Source of the DNA: Symsagittifera roscoffensis
Lineage: Eukaryota; Xenacoelomorpha; Acoela; Convolutidae
DNA length: 64,000 nucleotides
Assembly (NCBI RefSeq): GCF_963678635.1
Contig: NC_087062.1
Location: forward strand, 29,782,833 to 29,846,832
Reading direction: 5' to 3'
Below are positions 8,001 through 15,240 of the stretch, piece by piece; position 1 is the stretch's first letter; every line of letters starts with the position of its first letter. Position numbers and translations under genes: made by a program. The notes beneath the pieces were generated by a model. It saw only the letters and a list, made by a program, of their open reading frames with translations. It was not told the DNA's origin and made no database searches.

Positions 8001-10920
8001 CAAGCCTCAGAAGGTAAACGTGAAGAGAGGTTCAACGAACGGACAGGTAGGGGAAGTGGAGATCGGCAAAGAATGGATCTCGAAGGCACATCAGGAGATG
8101 AGCAAACAAGTGACGAGTGATCCATTGGAGAGGAACAAGACGAGGAACACTTCCCGGACGTGGTGGGTGGCCCTCGAAACATTGAAGGAAATGGAGGACT
8201 GCTTGAAGAAGTTGGATAGTGGAATAGCTCGCAGGCGACGCAATTGGGCCACCCAGCAGAAAGCCGAGGTTAATAAGATAGAGATGGCAAGTCATCTGAA
8301 GAGGTCCTGGCAGAGTTTGTTGAAGGATCATTTTGAAGAGGCGATGAGAACATCCTCATCAGCACCGCCACTAATGGCGAATCCCTTCGTTAGAACTGCG
8401 GGACAATTAATGTTCACCTGGAGTCTGGTGGGAATAGAGTTGGAGACATTGACCTCGTATGACAGGCTGAAGTTGGGAAGCAAGAAGCTAGAGGTGTATC
8501 AGGCACTGATGCAACACGTGGCCAGGGACAATTCAGGCTTGAGCCTGGCTAGAAGAAAAGATGCCACATGTTTCTTGAGATGGACAATGTCTATGATGTC
8601 GGATAGCACCATCCTGGCATGCCACCAGAGAGCAAGTGGAAGTAAAACCATGGAGAGAAGAGTCTCAACGATCATCTTGAACGTATATCAGAGTACAGGA
8701 ATAGAGAAAGAAGATAGCTCCAGAGTATCCTTGGAGAACCATCGAAAGCTGGACGAGGTACGGAGGTTCTCTAATAAGAAGTTCGAGGAAGAACATGATG
8801 TTCACCGTAACCTGGCCTCGTCAGAACAATACTCGAGACTCAGTGAGAAGGGGGAATACCAATATGTGTCTGGAGTGATGGGAATAGCCTACAATCCCTT
8901 CTTAGACTCGGAAGCTGGAGGAGCCCACAGAAACCATGAGGTAGCGGAGCTACTGAAGTTTTGGACAGAAAGGATAATGGAGATAGACGCAGTGGAGAAA
9001 GAGGGGCCGAGCCTGGGCCTGATTCTTGAGAAAACACCAGAGGTGATAAGCATACCGCGCTCAAACAAGAGAGTTGAAGTGAACATGGGCGGTGGAAATG
9101 GCTTGTTAACCACGAACTTGGGAGTGATATGGAAGCTACTAAGACCCTCCTGGTGTCCACATCCCCATGCGAGTCTAATCGAGGAAACCACCGAGCGAGT
9201 GAGGTTAGCCCCAACGGAAGATGAAGATCTGGCGAAGTTGAGTGTGCTACATAAGTTAATCACACCCCAGATGCAAGAACCAAGCGAAAGGACGAGCGAC
9301 CCCGGGTCAACAAAGAAATTGGAGCCGGGTAGCTGTCTGGATTCGACGTGTGGGAACGGAGAGCACATCTGCGATGGACGGTCATGCGTCAGAATACTGT
9401 CGTTTCAAAAAGAAGATCTGGTCACTTGGTTCGAAGACATCACAGAAAGGGAGAAAAGTGAAGTGCAAATAATAGCGGAATGTTACGCGAGAACCACGGT
9501 GAATATAGCGACAGCTCTCGGATTCTTCTCGAGAATGTGTGATCTGCAGGCACTGGAGAGACTGGAGTCTGAGCATCATTTAGTGACGGCGTTGAGCGTA
9601 GAATCATGGCCCGGGGTGTTGCAGGTGACTCAAAAACACATCCGGAGCTGGAAGGTTGGTCTTGAGGCGGAAATGGGATTTCCCTTGAGCGAAGCTTATG
9701 GCTTGCCATTGAACGCGAAGTCGCTGATAGGGTCAATGATGGCCAACTTGTGCGGAAGTCACTACCCGCTACACATGGCGATGGTGGAAGTGTCCAGCCA
9801 GAGAATACTGGTGGACAAGGCCTTCTCAGTGCCCAAGTGCGTGAGGTTGGCTCGGATATCGCATCACTCGCACAAGTTGTTGAGAAAAATCAAAGGGACA
9901 GTACCAAAAGAATTGAGAGATGACTTGAGCGAAATCTGGGGAGAAGATCTTCTGAAGTTGGAAAGAGAAAACACAAGCGATCACGAAAGACAAAACGTGA
10001 TCGGGAAACCTGTGGGAAGTACTCCAAACCTGGAAGACAATGACACGATGCACGAGAAAATGATGGAGCTTGAGCCTCTCTTGGAAACCTCAGGGGAGCG
10101 TAATCTCAGGAGCATTGAGATCTCTCATGGGGAATGCCCATGCCACTGTTTGGCACAAACGGTGTGGTATCCAGATCACAAGAACCTTTGCCTGGTGTGG
10201 GATGTGGAAGAGATTCGGTCGATCGGACTGCCGGATCACCGGCAGAAGGTGACGCTCTTAGTAGTGAGCACGATGTTAGCTCTGAGATGGATAGAAGAGA
10301 ATATAACGAAGTATCGGGAGGCGACGACACCAACGGCTGAGTCAATATACGCGATAGACTACAGCAGGAGACTTGAGTTGTTTGAGACTGCGTGCAAAGT
10401 ATTCTCCATACCAACGGAAGTCAGGCACGTATGGAGTCGCTTGAGGTACTTTCCATGGTTTCGGGCGACACTGACGTCTTGGTTGTACAGGGCAACGAAA
10501 GATCACATGAGAAAACATCAAAAGGAGTATCGACAGTTCCAGGCCGAGATTGGGCCGGAAGCTTTCAAGAGACCCCTGCTAACCCATCGTAATGCGATCA
10601 CGACGGGATGGAAGAGAGTGGGTAAGATGTCTAGAGACAATACCAAAGCGAGGGAGTCGATACTAGAGGAAGACCTGGCGAAGAACGTGAGCTTGAGCCT
10701 GCACAACTCCTTTTGCTTGAACCGAGAAGCTAGGGTGAAGGCACTACCCAACCAGGCAAAGAGATTGCAGGAGCAGAGAGAATGGATGCGATCTTATGAA
10801 CAACTGAAGGCTTGGGAGGAGATTGTGATTAGTTCCGATGATGAAGAGGAACTGTTGAGACAGTTTGCCGCATCTAGCACTTCAGGATGCAGTACATCCA
10901 AGGCAAAGAGCACGAGGTGA
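2041..10920 (+). CDS. Giant accessory ORF of element A: 2,959-aa protein with SGNH hydrolase and SGNH-like domains
   Basis: This single intact frame of 2,959 codons starts at the ATG matching the starts in B and C. Parts seen: a conserved N-terminus (1-115); a charged coiled coil (145-233); and an SGNH/GDSL hydrolase domain (about 405-590) with GDS 415-417 (candidate nucleophile Ser417), Gly438, GTND 464-467 (Asn466) and DGIHFD 560-565 (Asp560, His563), i.e. all four SGNH blocks. A second SGNH-like region (about 820-1,080) has GSD 841-843 and GMNDH 891-895 but no clear DxxH. Long helical regions follow (1,090-1,640), then an acidic low-complexity part near 1,660-1,720, a basic KTRKRKRE stretch (1919-1926, possible NLS), a Cys/His cluster C-x4-C-x4-H-x-C-x4-C (2432-2449), PCHC (2700-2703), and a tail IVISSDDEEE (2928-2937) that fits a SUMO-interaction motif. 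There is no signal peptide and no envelope-like transmembrane pattern. No RT, protease or integrase motif was found. Homologues follow pol in B and C, so it belongs to the element. Overall function is unknown. Confidence 0.85.
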   Translation: MADRFWNSMPTALQRPTLDELYRRLRDLDHTQIDERMAVMLNAILQLEDQGECRESATEAVLIVGYTTEGISNRAQTRWLSWNADGGVRGFDLARNPGLSNNTEHGAGEFPLPTRPTARSTGQSSSKVPSMSRAQQTTEAYPELGVLRKDLEKALKERNKANLDRDQAKLDRERLQLERDQAVDERDQTLKLLEMLRAEHQQELKVRENAANRDQLKSELERIEQRQRELDAQKGARSNERVVTSSRPESRMEVDEAPRARGRFNLDREAREHMSEGLEVWIPNDATPSLRNLETQPVRPLMDVVLPGYTPTSTSSGSQVSGASSRLKELGEKLQQQSRERATRPELPPTWREQPVRNVVIASYKKDTEGNYHKHSRLDWNAEQQARRECFHDAAWVQYLAPPRVPEGAVHLIIGDSLVRVLTQIRSHWQTGVLSFAGAATPQMLATLDMLGMTKVYTVTLMVGTNDVSRGEARKVTRLGDKINCLLEELRIQMDPILLTICTVPYNMMFDQHSLEMNQRVRSLNKAIREIHRNSVLPLRLLDVAERMENKGFPEDTSKDGIHFDRPRGAEWLNDVFQVHINTLEADLLETAQFTLGPPPNPPFLASRALAGRLGARVDTRDSSRSNQTRLQSATPMESEEVESSTPPTSAMSSVVVADGRREKKSRETTRLRYPEKVKELDLETLECRRELAETLGIERVSHEDLNRHHCVDWLKAHEAHFSRTKLMETTDLTGIPTKTIMGPINYRPLKQLGSPGLIAEPPKHRTGIARIKLATPAQLKVVDKLLNPGGMELPDAAYEGPRLAEDPRYGKPCGGTQLAKTLAVYDRADPAAARVIIVAGSDFEGTSPKLFWPETLVYSLPGAELNQMLTLVVAIKSEMPCEPELLLFAGMNDHLHAMGLLEQLKGKEVPTSKKIWEAIQALFAAMNEVQENVASRFGSKTKVVFTTSPGYASMPPALQFVYAVLILIAEGSEWRILMAAPNRELEPVNLRLYRSELPAAWADISHALRGFYGLADVLIVLDEVLLLEISNFARQLKFSPVIGDDHPAINQLTASLWFRSMDVKVANSTSRTRGPSNERRNVVETEKQLESMKYRLTQENGWWPFLTPRLENATNKTREEAPLLVKQIWSFLEKQLELAERRDMTVVRFVSAANEVTIGGFWREHANGELKTRRDYEILKFLSPCWEREFLAGVFGTTATIFGAFVQEILGMPISLLLALYLVYPRYLFNMGPAYMFSRGVETLRVDGYLALVLLTHGELVSFHRLMEYGEPLSMGKVHTSIETSSYKCAAGLKTLLVQYLMMQNRYMTGEDENPTSREEWEKANRGMPLLTDLCLAMRSDPMGIIRGLEEVVTCIYGPAVTYAFPDPLVITYRHSVTHLSLISVLDGAALNWCQQEVLRARMSNTVLFGKVKDAEMMVCNFRGQMQCRMGGKREGPIEMYPKFWNLNPLTADGREILRIPAWKECFALVKRELETIMEKEILPATMPEFPIVRRMTLGMNSPLVVPSIMARMRAEEMQKDFTDGWDPLFIGYTAAVYFHTSEMKVNSWTTQAKKSRGSQPPGYEVRKVLRTLEKEGLDNMLPIWDDGRMIVMEGHVALVDDMKFATRKCKAPYGLEQVEIRQEGTELDAAGQLHVALTEYKKLDPATPSPLSVDTPGDKRSGPAEDRFKRILERRRNESEEESMDETLSEAGEDMEVGNTPEPGPSGEELTTQELLKDLSEENWADTATPPLNPSPRKNLELPLAGETFNMGMLLLSSEERGKNTFEGNRDIFLGSLEDDAWQEFLEEFNREVGSETTLDKFKKELWDAVVRFGEPLLIGTGLDEKARKELLNKLVELRNARSKTRKEKCEDSSTLKRKTVDKMVDDIKRDKVGTSNMIKSTNILKARAGGRQELEGVDGEVESMMIATTPSSRDVKTRKRKREVEGWGSPSVDAVSEGNLRETAPIVLARCKTAAYKNSSELRKPLEVEKEIEVSTSSTSEEDFKPQKVNVKRGSTNGQVGEVEIGKEWISKAHQEMSKQVTSDPLERNKTRNTSRTWWVALETLKEMEDCLKKLDSGIARRRRNWATQQKAEVNKIEMASHLKRSWQSLLKDHFEEAMRTSSSAPPLMANPFVRTAGQLMFTWSLVGIELETLTSYDRLKLGSKKLEVYQALMQHVARDNSGLSLARRKDATCFLRWTMSMMSDSTILACHQRASGSKTMERRVSTIILNVYQSTGIEKEDSSRVSLENHRKLDEVRRFSNKKFEEEHDVHRNLASSEQYSRLSEKGEYQYVSGVMGIAYNPFLDSEAGGAHRNHEVAELLKFWTERIMEIDAVEKEGPSLGLILEKTPEVISIPRSNKRVEVNMGGGNGLLTTNLGVIWKLLRPSWCPHPHASLIEETTERVRLAPTEDEDLAKLSVLHKLITPQMQEPSERTSDPGSTKKLEPGSCLDSTCGNGEHICDGRSCVRILSFQKEDLVTWFEDITEREKSEVQIIAECYARTTVNIATALGFFSRMCDLQALERLESEHHLVTALSVESWPGVLQVTQKHIRSWKVGLEAEMGFPLSEAYGLPLNAKSLIGSMMANLCGSHYPLHMAMVEVSSQRILVDKAFSVPKCVRLARISHHSHKLLRKIKGTVPKELRDDLSEIWGEDLLKLERENTSDHERQNVIGKPVGSTPNLEDNDTMHEKMMELEPLLETSGERNLRSIEISHGECPCHCLAQTVWYPDHKNLCLVWDVEEIRSIGLPDHRQKVTLLVVSTMLALRWIEENITKYREATTPTAESIYAIDYSRRLELFETACKVFSIPTEVRHVWSRLRYFPWFRATLTSWLYRATKDHMRKHQKEYRQFQAEIGPEAFKRPLLTHRNAITTGWKRVGKMSRDNTKARESILEEDLAKNVSLSLHNSFCLNREARVKALPNQAKRLQEQREWMRSYEQLKAWEEIVISSDDEEELLRQFAASSTSGCSTSKAKSTR

Positions 10921-11339
10921 ATGGGCAAATCGGATGGATCTTGAGTCTTGAGAGGGAAGGGGGGCTTGAGTGTGAATCCGAGTGAAACTTGGATTCACGA
11001 AAAAGAAATTTTAACAAAGTAAATATTGTTACTAATATACTATATCTATTATATAAATCGAAATGCTGCATGACAATTTCCTGATTGAATAGGACAAAAG
11101 AATTTTTAAAATGATTGGCTTGAAAAGCGAAAAATTCAAAGGTGCAGGTAAATGCAGATTTTGATTGCTGTTTAGCAATAGTGTGAAAATTTTAAATGGT
11201 CGTGAATTTTGGGGTGTAGATAATCTTAAATCTGCTGCAAACTTCTGTAAATGACCACTGGCACTGTATCTTGAGCAACACTCGGTTTTTCTGGGACTCA
11301 CTGGCAGAAGACAGCGCGCGATGAGGACATCGATCTCGA
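10921..11339 (+). other. 3' untranslated region of element A
   Basis: This non-coding stretch between the large-ORF stop and the polypurine tract is AT-rich in the middle. It has clustered cttgag words at about 10,939-10,970 and another near 11,269. I see no gene in it. C has a longer 3' UTR of about 0.8 kb in the same place. Confidence 0.6.
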
Positions 11340-11351
11340 GTCCGGGGAGTA
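11340..11351 (+). promoter_or_regulatory. Polypurine tract of element A
   Basis: GTCCGGGGAGTA abuts the TGTG that opens the 3' LTR. The identical 12-mer abuts the C 3' LTR at 56,573-56,584. In LTR retroelements this tract primes plus-strand DNA synthesis. The purine run itself is short (GGGGAGTA). Confidence 0.75.
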
Positions 11352-11546
11352 TGTGCCAGTCGGTCATATTTGGAAGTTTGACCTTGAGAAGAGCAGAAAA
11401 TACTTGATTTTGGAGAGAAATTTTATTTTTCAAAAATTCGAATGGAACATGTCATGCACGATTTTCTCGCGACAACTGAAAATCAGAAAAAGAAATCAGA
11501 ACAATTTTAGAGCAATTGCGGGAAAGTTAGAAAGTAAAAACGAGTG

Positions 11547-11580
11547 GGAAATTGCTATTCGCAATTTCCATCTATATATA
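11547..11580 (+). promoter_or_regulatory. LTR promoter of A: palindrome next to TATA box
   Basis: A perfect 9-bp inverted repeat GGAAATTGC-TATTC-GCAATTTCC (11,547-11,569) is followed after 3 nt by TATATATA (11,573-11,580). The position in the LTR and the TATA make this the likely element promoter. B-D LTRs carry a different palindrome a little upstream of their TATA. Confidence 0.6.
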
Positions 11581-12110
11581 ATCGAGAGTAGAGCTGTCCT
11601 ACTTGAAATAGAAGACAGAGTATCCCCGAGAGAGCGATTACTAAAGTTGGACCAGAGTGAACCTTCAGCGGAAAGGCGGACAACTAGAGTGTCCCAACGG
11701 TCCAAGAGAACTCAAATTCTAGAGCATGAACTTATCCTTGCTGTCTAAACTATAAAACATTAAACTTCTCTTAGTCATTTATTTCTTGAGTTAGTTACTG
11801 ACTGGATTATTTCCCAATTCTTGAGCGTGCTGCTATGTGAGTACAAATTTAATTTCTAGAGTGTGTTTTATGATTGTTATGTTGAGATAAGGCGAGTTTT
11901 AGGTTGATCCATCTGAAATGGATCAAAGTCACACTGTCTAATAAAAAGTAACCTAACGGATTGTTCCAACCCGGTTTTTAACGGCGTTCATGTATTTTGG
12001 GTATCTAGAGACCTAAGTATGGGGACGTTTCTAATTCTAGAGTGGGGGGATATTTTAGTAGTAGCCTTTAAGCTGTAACGGGTCGTAGTCTCATGTCATA
12101 AGCGAACCGA

Positions 12111-12175
12111 ACTGGCTCCGACCGTTCTTGAGGTGGGAAAACACAAGAGATAGTGTCCCTGACCCTTGAGCCAGT
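12111..12175 (+). promoter_or_regulatory. Conserved R/U5 hairpin (A)
   Basis: ACTGGCTC at 12,111-12,118 pairs perfectly with GAGCCAGT at 12,168-12,175. B has the same stem core, ACTGGCT/AGCCAGT, at 15,563-15,620 with a different loop. The right arm is deleted in the B and C 3' LTRs (near 32,628 and 57,428). It is likely an RNA structure near the 5' end of genomic RNA. Confidence 0.5.
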
Positions 12176-12233
12176 GGTTATAGGGCCTATTTTTCTTAAG
12201 CCTCATGTGTGACTGCAGTAGACGAATGTTACA

Positions 12234-12306
12234 AGGGTTGATCCATCTTCGATGGAGATGATAATTTTAATCTACTGAGCAAAAACAATCGTAATATAAT
12301 AATTAG
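12234..12306 (+). repeat. Fragment of a B-type LTR flanking A
   Basis: Seventy-three bases match the internal GGTTGATCCATC...GATGG module of the B/C/D LTRs (for example near 15,334-15,400 and 32,351-32,420). They start exactly where the A LTR ends. Element A probably inserted into an older LTR of the other subfamily, after which similarity is lost. Confidence 0.6.
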
Positions 12307-13208
12307 AAATTGCAAAAAAGGACGAAAACTTCCTCGAACAAAATTACTTGCTGCACCATAGAAGCTTCAAAAAAACTTTCAAAATGCTGAAAAAAAACCG
12401 AACCTTTCTGCGGGACCTAGGCTAACAAAAATAATTCAGTAACCACAAAAAGCAAGTCCTGACTGGAACCGAATTTCCGGGATTTGCCTTCAAGCATGGG
12501 TATTACCATTGAAGTTTGAAAAAAACGACATCCAAAAGGTTTTGATAAACACTGAAAAAATAAAAAAAATAGCAGTAAATCAGCCAAAATTTTTGAACTC
12601 CATTACTCCAAATCGAAAACTTATAACAATGAAAGAACAAAAAATCTCAGATTTTACAGGAAAATGTTATTAATAATTACGTAAAATATTGTGTAATAAT
12701 AGTTGTTTAAATTTGATTGGTCAAAACATTTTAGAGCATTTTTAGACATGTTTGTCATTTTTTCAGATTTATGATCCTTTTGTAAATATTGTAAAAAAAT
12801 TTTAATCCTGATGATGCACAAAACCTGCACAAAATTTTGAATTAACATAATGAAATTTTTATTTATTAAGTTCATTGCGGAAAATAGAGTACGCTCGAGA
12901 CACGTAGTTGAAGAGAAATTTCATCCGTCGGAAAAAGTTGTCATCGGTTTTTATCAATCTTGATTTGTACAGCCTGTATTCTCCTCTTTGATTTTGTATG
13001 GTGTTTCCTAGCGAATCAATTTTATCTAATGTTTCCTCTATATCATAATCATAGTTTCTCATTGAAAATAGCAAAAGAAGATCATGCATCTCGACATATA
13101 GACTGAGTGGTAGTTAGGCCAAGGAGGCGGTATTCGTAGGGAAAGGAAACTGAAGTCAGACTTAGATTTTTTGACGCGCTGACAATTTTCCGTTTTAAAA
13201 AAAAACAG

Positions 13209-13278
13209 ATCCTGGTCGGATTCGAACTGCAGACAGTTGTCTTGAAAGACAAGTGCGTTACCTCTCTGCCACATGCGC
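13209..13278 (-). tRNA. Degenerate tRNA-like pol III unit
   Basis: On the minus strand an A-box-like TGGCAGAGAGG (13,261-13,271) and a B-box-like AGTTCGAATCC (13,218-13,228) have normal tRNA spacing, with an anticodon-stem-like TTGTC/GACAA between them. A run of nine T (plus-strand A run 13,197-13,205) follows, as a pol III terminator would. However, the acceptor stem (4 of 7 pairs) and T stem pair badly and the anticodon loop is one base short. It is therefore a tRNA pseudogene or the head of a tRNA-derived SINE. No isotype can be assigned. Confidence 0.4.
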
Positions 13279-13514
13279 AAATAAACGTATGACTTTTGAT
13301 TTGAACGAAAAGTAAAATGACTCAAGTAATTGTTGAACATCAATTGCCAAAATTGAATATATTTCATTGAGAAATATTTATGAGAACTAAAAGAAAAAAT
13401 TCGGTAAATAAACGGACAAAATTAAAGCCGACATCCAATAAAAAAAAATACAAACCAAAATATTTTCGAAAAAAATCACAAGACTTGCATGGGTAAATTA
13501 AAAATCAATTATTT

Positions 13515-13594
13515 AGTGCATGAAAGATATATGTGGTACATTAGAAGGAATAGTAGTGCATGAAAGATATATGTTGTACATTAGAAGGAAGGTA
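13515..13594 (+). repeat. 40-bp tandem duplication
   Basis: Two units that start AGTGCATGAAAGATATATG at 13,515 and 13,555 differ at only a few bases. They sit just left of a 13-bp inverted repeat. Confidence 0.85.
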
Positions 13595-13598
13595 CCTT

Positions 13599-13631
13599 AT
13601 ATAGTAATTTAAAAATAGTAAATTACTATAT
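13599..13631. repeat. 13-bp perfect inverted repeat
   Basis: ATATAGTAATTTA (13,599-13,611) and TAAATTACTATAT (13,619-13,631) are separated by 7 bases. It could be a small hairpin or the remnant of a short inverted-repeat element. Confidence 0.75.
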
Positions 13632-14611
13632 TTAACAGTCCATGACCATTGATCACATTTATTTACGAATAAAAAACAAAGATGGCCGGTTTCTGTGCAG
13701 GTAGCCTGAAGTTTTGACCATAAAAATAAGAAAAGTATTTTACTCCAATGTTTTGTGTGCGTCCGGCTAGGGGCTGATCTGAACGAAAGCCTGGAAAATC
13801 AAGCACATTTGACAAATGTTTATCAAAAAATTAATCTTCATCGTTCGATTTTGATTGCTGAATTTTGTATATAAGATATTTTAATTATATTTGACCATTT
13901 TCGTCATCGTATATCATTTTCTAGATAATTTTTTTAAAAAAATTGACAATGATCAAAATGCGCGAAAATTTTTGAATTGACAAATATAAACTCTCAAAAA
14001 ATAATCGAAAAACAGATATGGAACTTTAAAACAATTTCATAATTTTTCGATTTTTTAAGAGTTTTTGGTTAGCAAGAAGGCGCTAAGTTAAGCTTCAAAA
14101 ACTAATACTCATGAGTTGAACTATGTTCTTAAGTTCGATGTCCATTTTATAGACCTGCTCGCTCGATTTATTTGCTTGGAGTTAGGAACAAAATTCAAAA
14201 TAAAAGTTATTTTTTCTGAGCTGAAAAAATTTGTAGGATTTTTTAACCCAAATAAAAAACCCATCCGAATCCAAATTTCAGAAGCAAAACAAATTTGAAG
14301 ATCCACGAGAACTTTTATTGACAAAATCATCGTTCTCGTGTAGTTTCTCTTATAAAAAATTATAAACATTCCAAGAAATTTTTCCATAGGTGCCATAGTT
14401 TGAACAATAGGAGACTTCTTGGCTGAAAAAATAAAAAGCGTCATTTGAAGGACAAAGTGGATCTTTCAATTGCGTTTTAACCACTCTTCCAGATTCTGAA
14501 AGGAGATCAATCAGCTACCATAAAAAATATATACAGTGCTATTTATATTTTTTTCTGACATCCGTCGCTAATAAAAGAATTTTTTTGTAAAAACAAATAA
14601 ATGAAATTCTA

Positions 14612-14751
14612 CTATCCCACAATCTTCTAAGCAACAGTCAATTTGATTTTCGAACACCTTATTCAACCATTGACGCTATCTAATATCAAACAGAATCGAT
14701 TAGAAAGGCAATTGACTACAACAAACACTTTGCTTGCTCGTTACTAGATCT
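14612..14751 (+). pseudogene. LINE reverse transcriptase fragment
   Basis: One frame reads NLLSNSQFDFRTPYSTIDAI, a stop, then YQTESIRKAIDYN and a hydrophobic run ending SLLDL. This fits the conserved non-LTR RT block in which an F-G-F-R-like motif, an S-T-x-D-A/H-I motif and the first catalytic-region strand follow each other. It has one in-frame stop and is cut off at 14,751, exactly where the B LTR starts. It is a small relic of a LINE, class uncertain (RTE-like or Jockey-like), into which B inserted. The assignment rests on pattern only. Confidence 0.5.
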
Positions 14752-15074
14752 TGTGACATTCGACCAGAATGTACGAAAATGCAGTTTCGCAGTCGGAACT
14801 TTATCGATCTGAAAAAAGACATCTAACCTGGAATATTGATGGTTTTAATGGATTAGCAGCTCTATTTGAACAATTAGACGAATCGGGAAGAGTTGGTTTT
14901 AACTGAAATGCTAAATTTTAAAATTTCGATTTGGACGTGAATGACACCTAACCTTTTTATATTTCGCACACACTGAAACGGAGAAACAGAACAAAGAAAA
15001 TTTCAGTGAAAACAACTACGAGAAAACGACAACAGATTGAAACTGTGATTGGAATTTGTCAGGAACCATTCCGA

Positions 15075-15108
15075 GTTGTAACGATTGTGCCCCTACAATC
15101 GTTACAAC
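15075..15108 (+). promoter_or_regulatory. U3 palindrome of B
   Basis: GTTGTAACGATTGT (15,075-15,088) and ACAATCGTTACAAC (15,095-15,108) pair perfectly over 14 bp around a 6-nt loop. C and D have TTGCAACTATTGT and its exact complement in the same place, so both arms changed together. Confidence 0.75.
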
Positions 15109-15183
15109 GCAGAACCCGAGAAAAGGGAAGGGTGTTGGGATGGCATCTCCAGCCTTTCGGAAAGAAATAGGAGTGCTCTTTCT

Positions 15184-15240
15184 CCGGATTCCAGAATCTG
15201 GAGGGTTCTTGGGCCCAAGACTCAAACTGCTAATTATAAA
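15184..15240 (+). promoter_or_regulatory. LTR promoter of B: dyad plus TATA-like site
   Basis: CCGGATTC-CA-GAATCTGG (15,184-15,201; one mismatch in the dyad) is followed by GAGGG and, about 30 bases on, TTATAAA (about 15,234-15,240). The same dyad is perfect in C and D. Confidence 0.55.

Larger units (their letters stand above)
11352..12233 (+). repeat. 3' LTR of element A, 882 bp
   Basis: It begins TGTGCC right after the polypurine tract and ends TGTTACA, the same end as the B and D LTRs, so it keeps the TG...CA form. It contains a palindrome and TATA box (11,547-11,580), a hairpin GATCCAT-CTGAA-ATGGATC near 11,906-11,924, a conserved stem ACTGGCTC/GAGCCAGT (12,111-12,175) and many TTGAG/CTAGAG words. 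U3 shows little similarity to B-D, whereas some U5 modules are shared. The paired 5' LTR lies left of the window. Confidence 0.8.
12307..14611. other. AT-rich stretch without recognisable protein genes
   Basis: No supported coding region; open frames are short and low-complexity. It holds a degenerate tRNA-like unit (13,209-13,278), a 40-bp tandem duplication (13,515-13,594), a 13-bp inverted repeat (13,599-13,631), a loose AT-rich inverted repeat around 13,990-14,065 and a perfect 9-bp inverted repeat CACGAGAAC/GTTCTCGTG at 14,304-14,340. It is probably old transposon debris or unique host DNA between A and B. Confidence 0.6.

Noticed and set aside
7182-8003. Minus-strand frame of 273 codons, Ser-rich
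   Set aside because: It is the antisense shadow of the Glu/Lys-rich middle part of the 2,959-codon ORF; the composition is explained by the sense codons and there is no domain.
2041-10920. Giant ORF as a host gene flanked by LTR debris
   Set aside because: The same gene lies between pol and the 3' UTR/PPT in A, B and C, including in LTR-bounded C.
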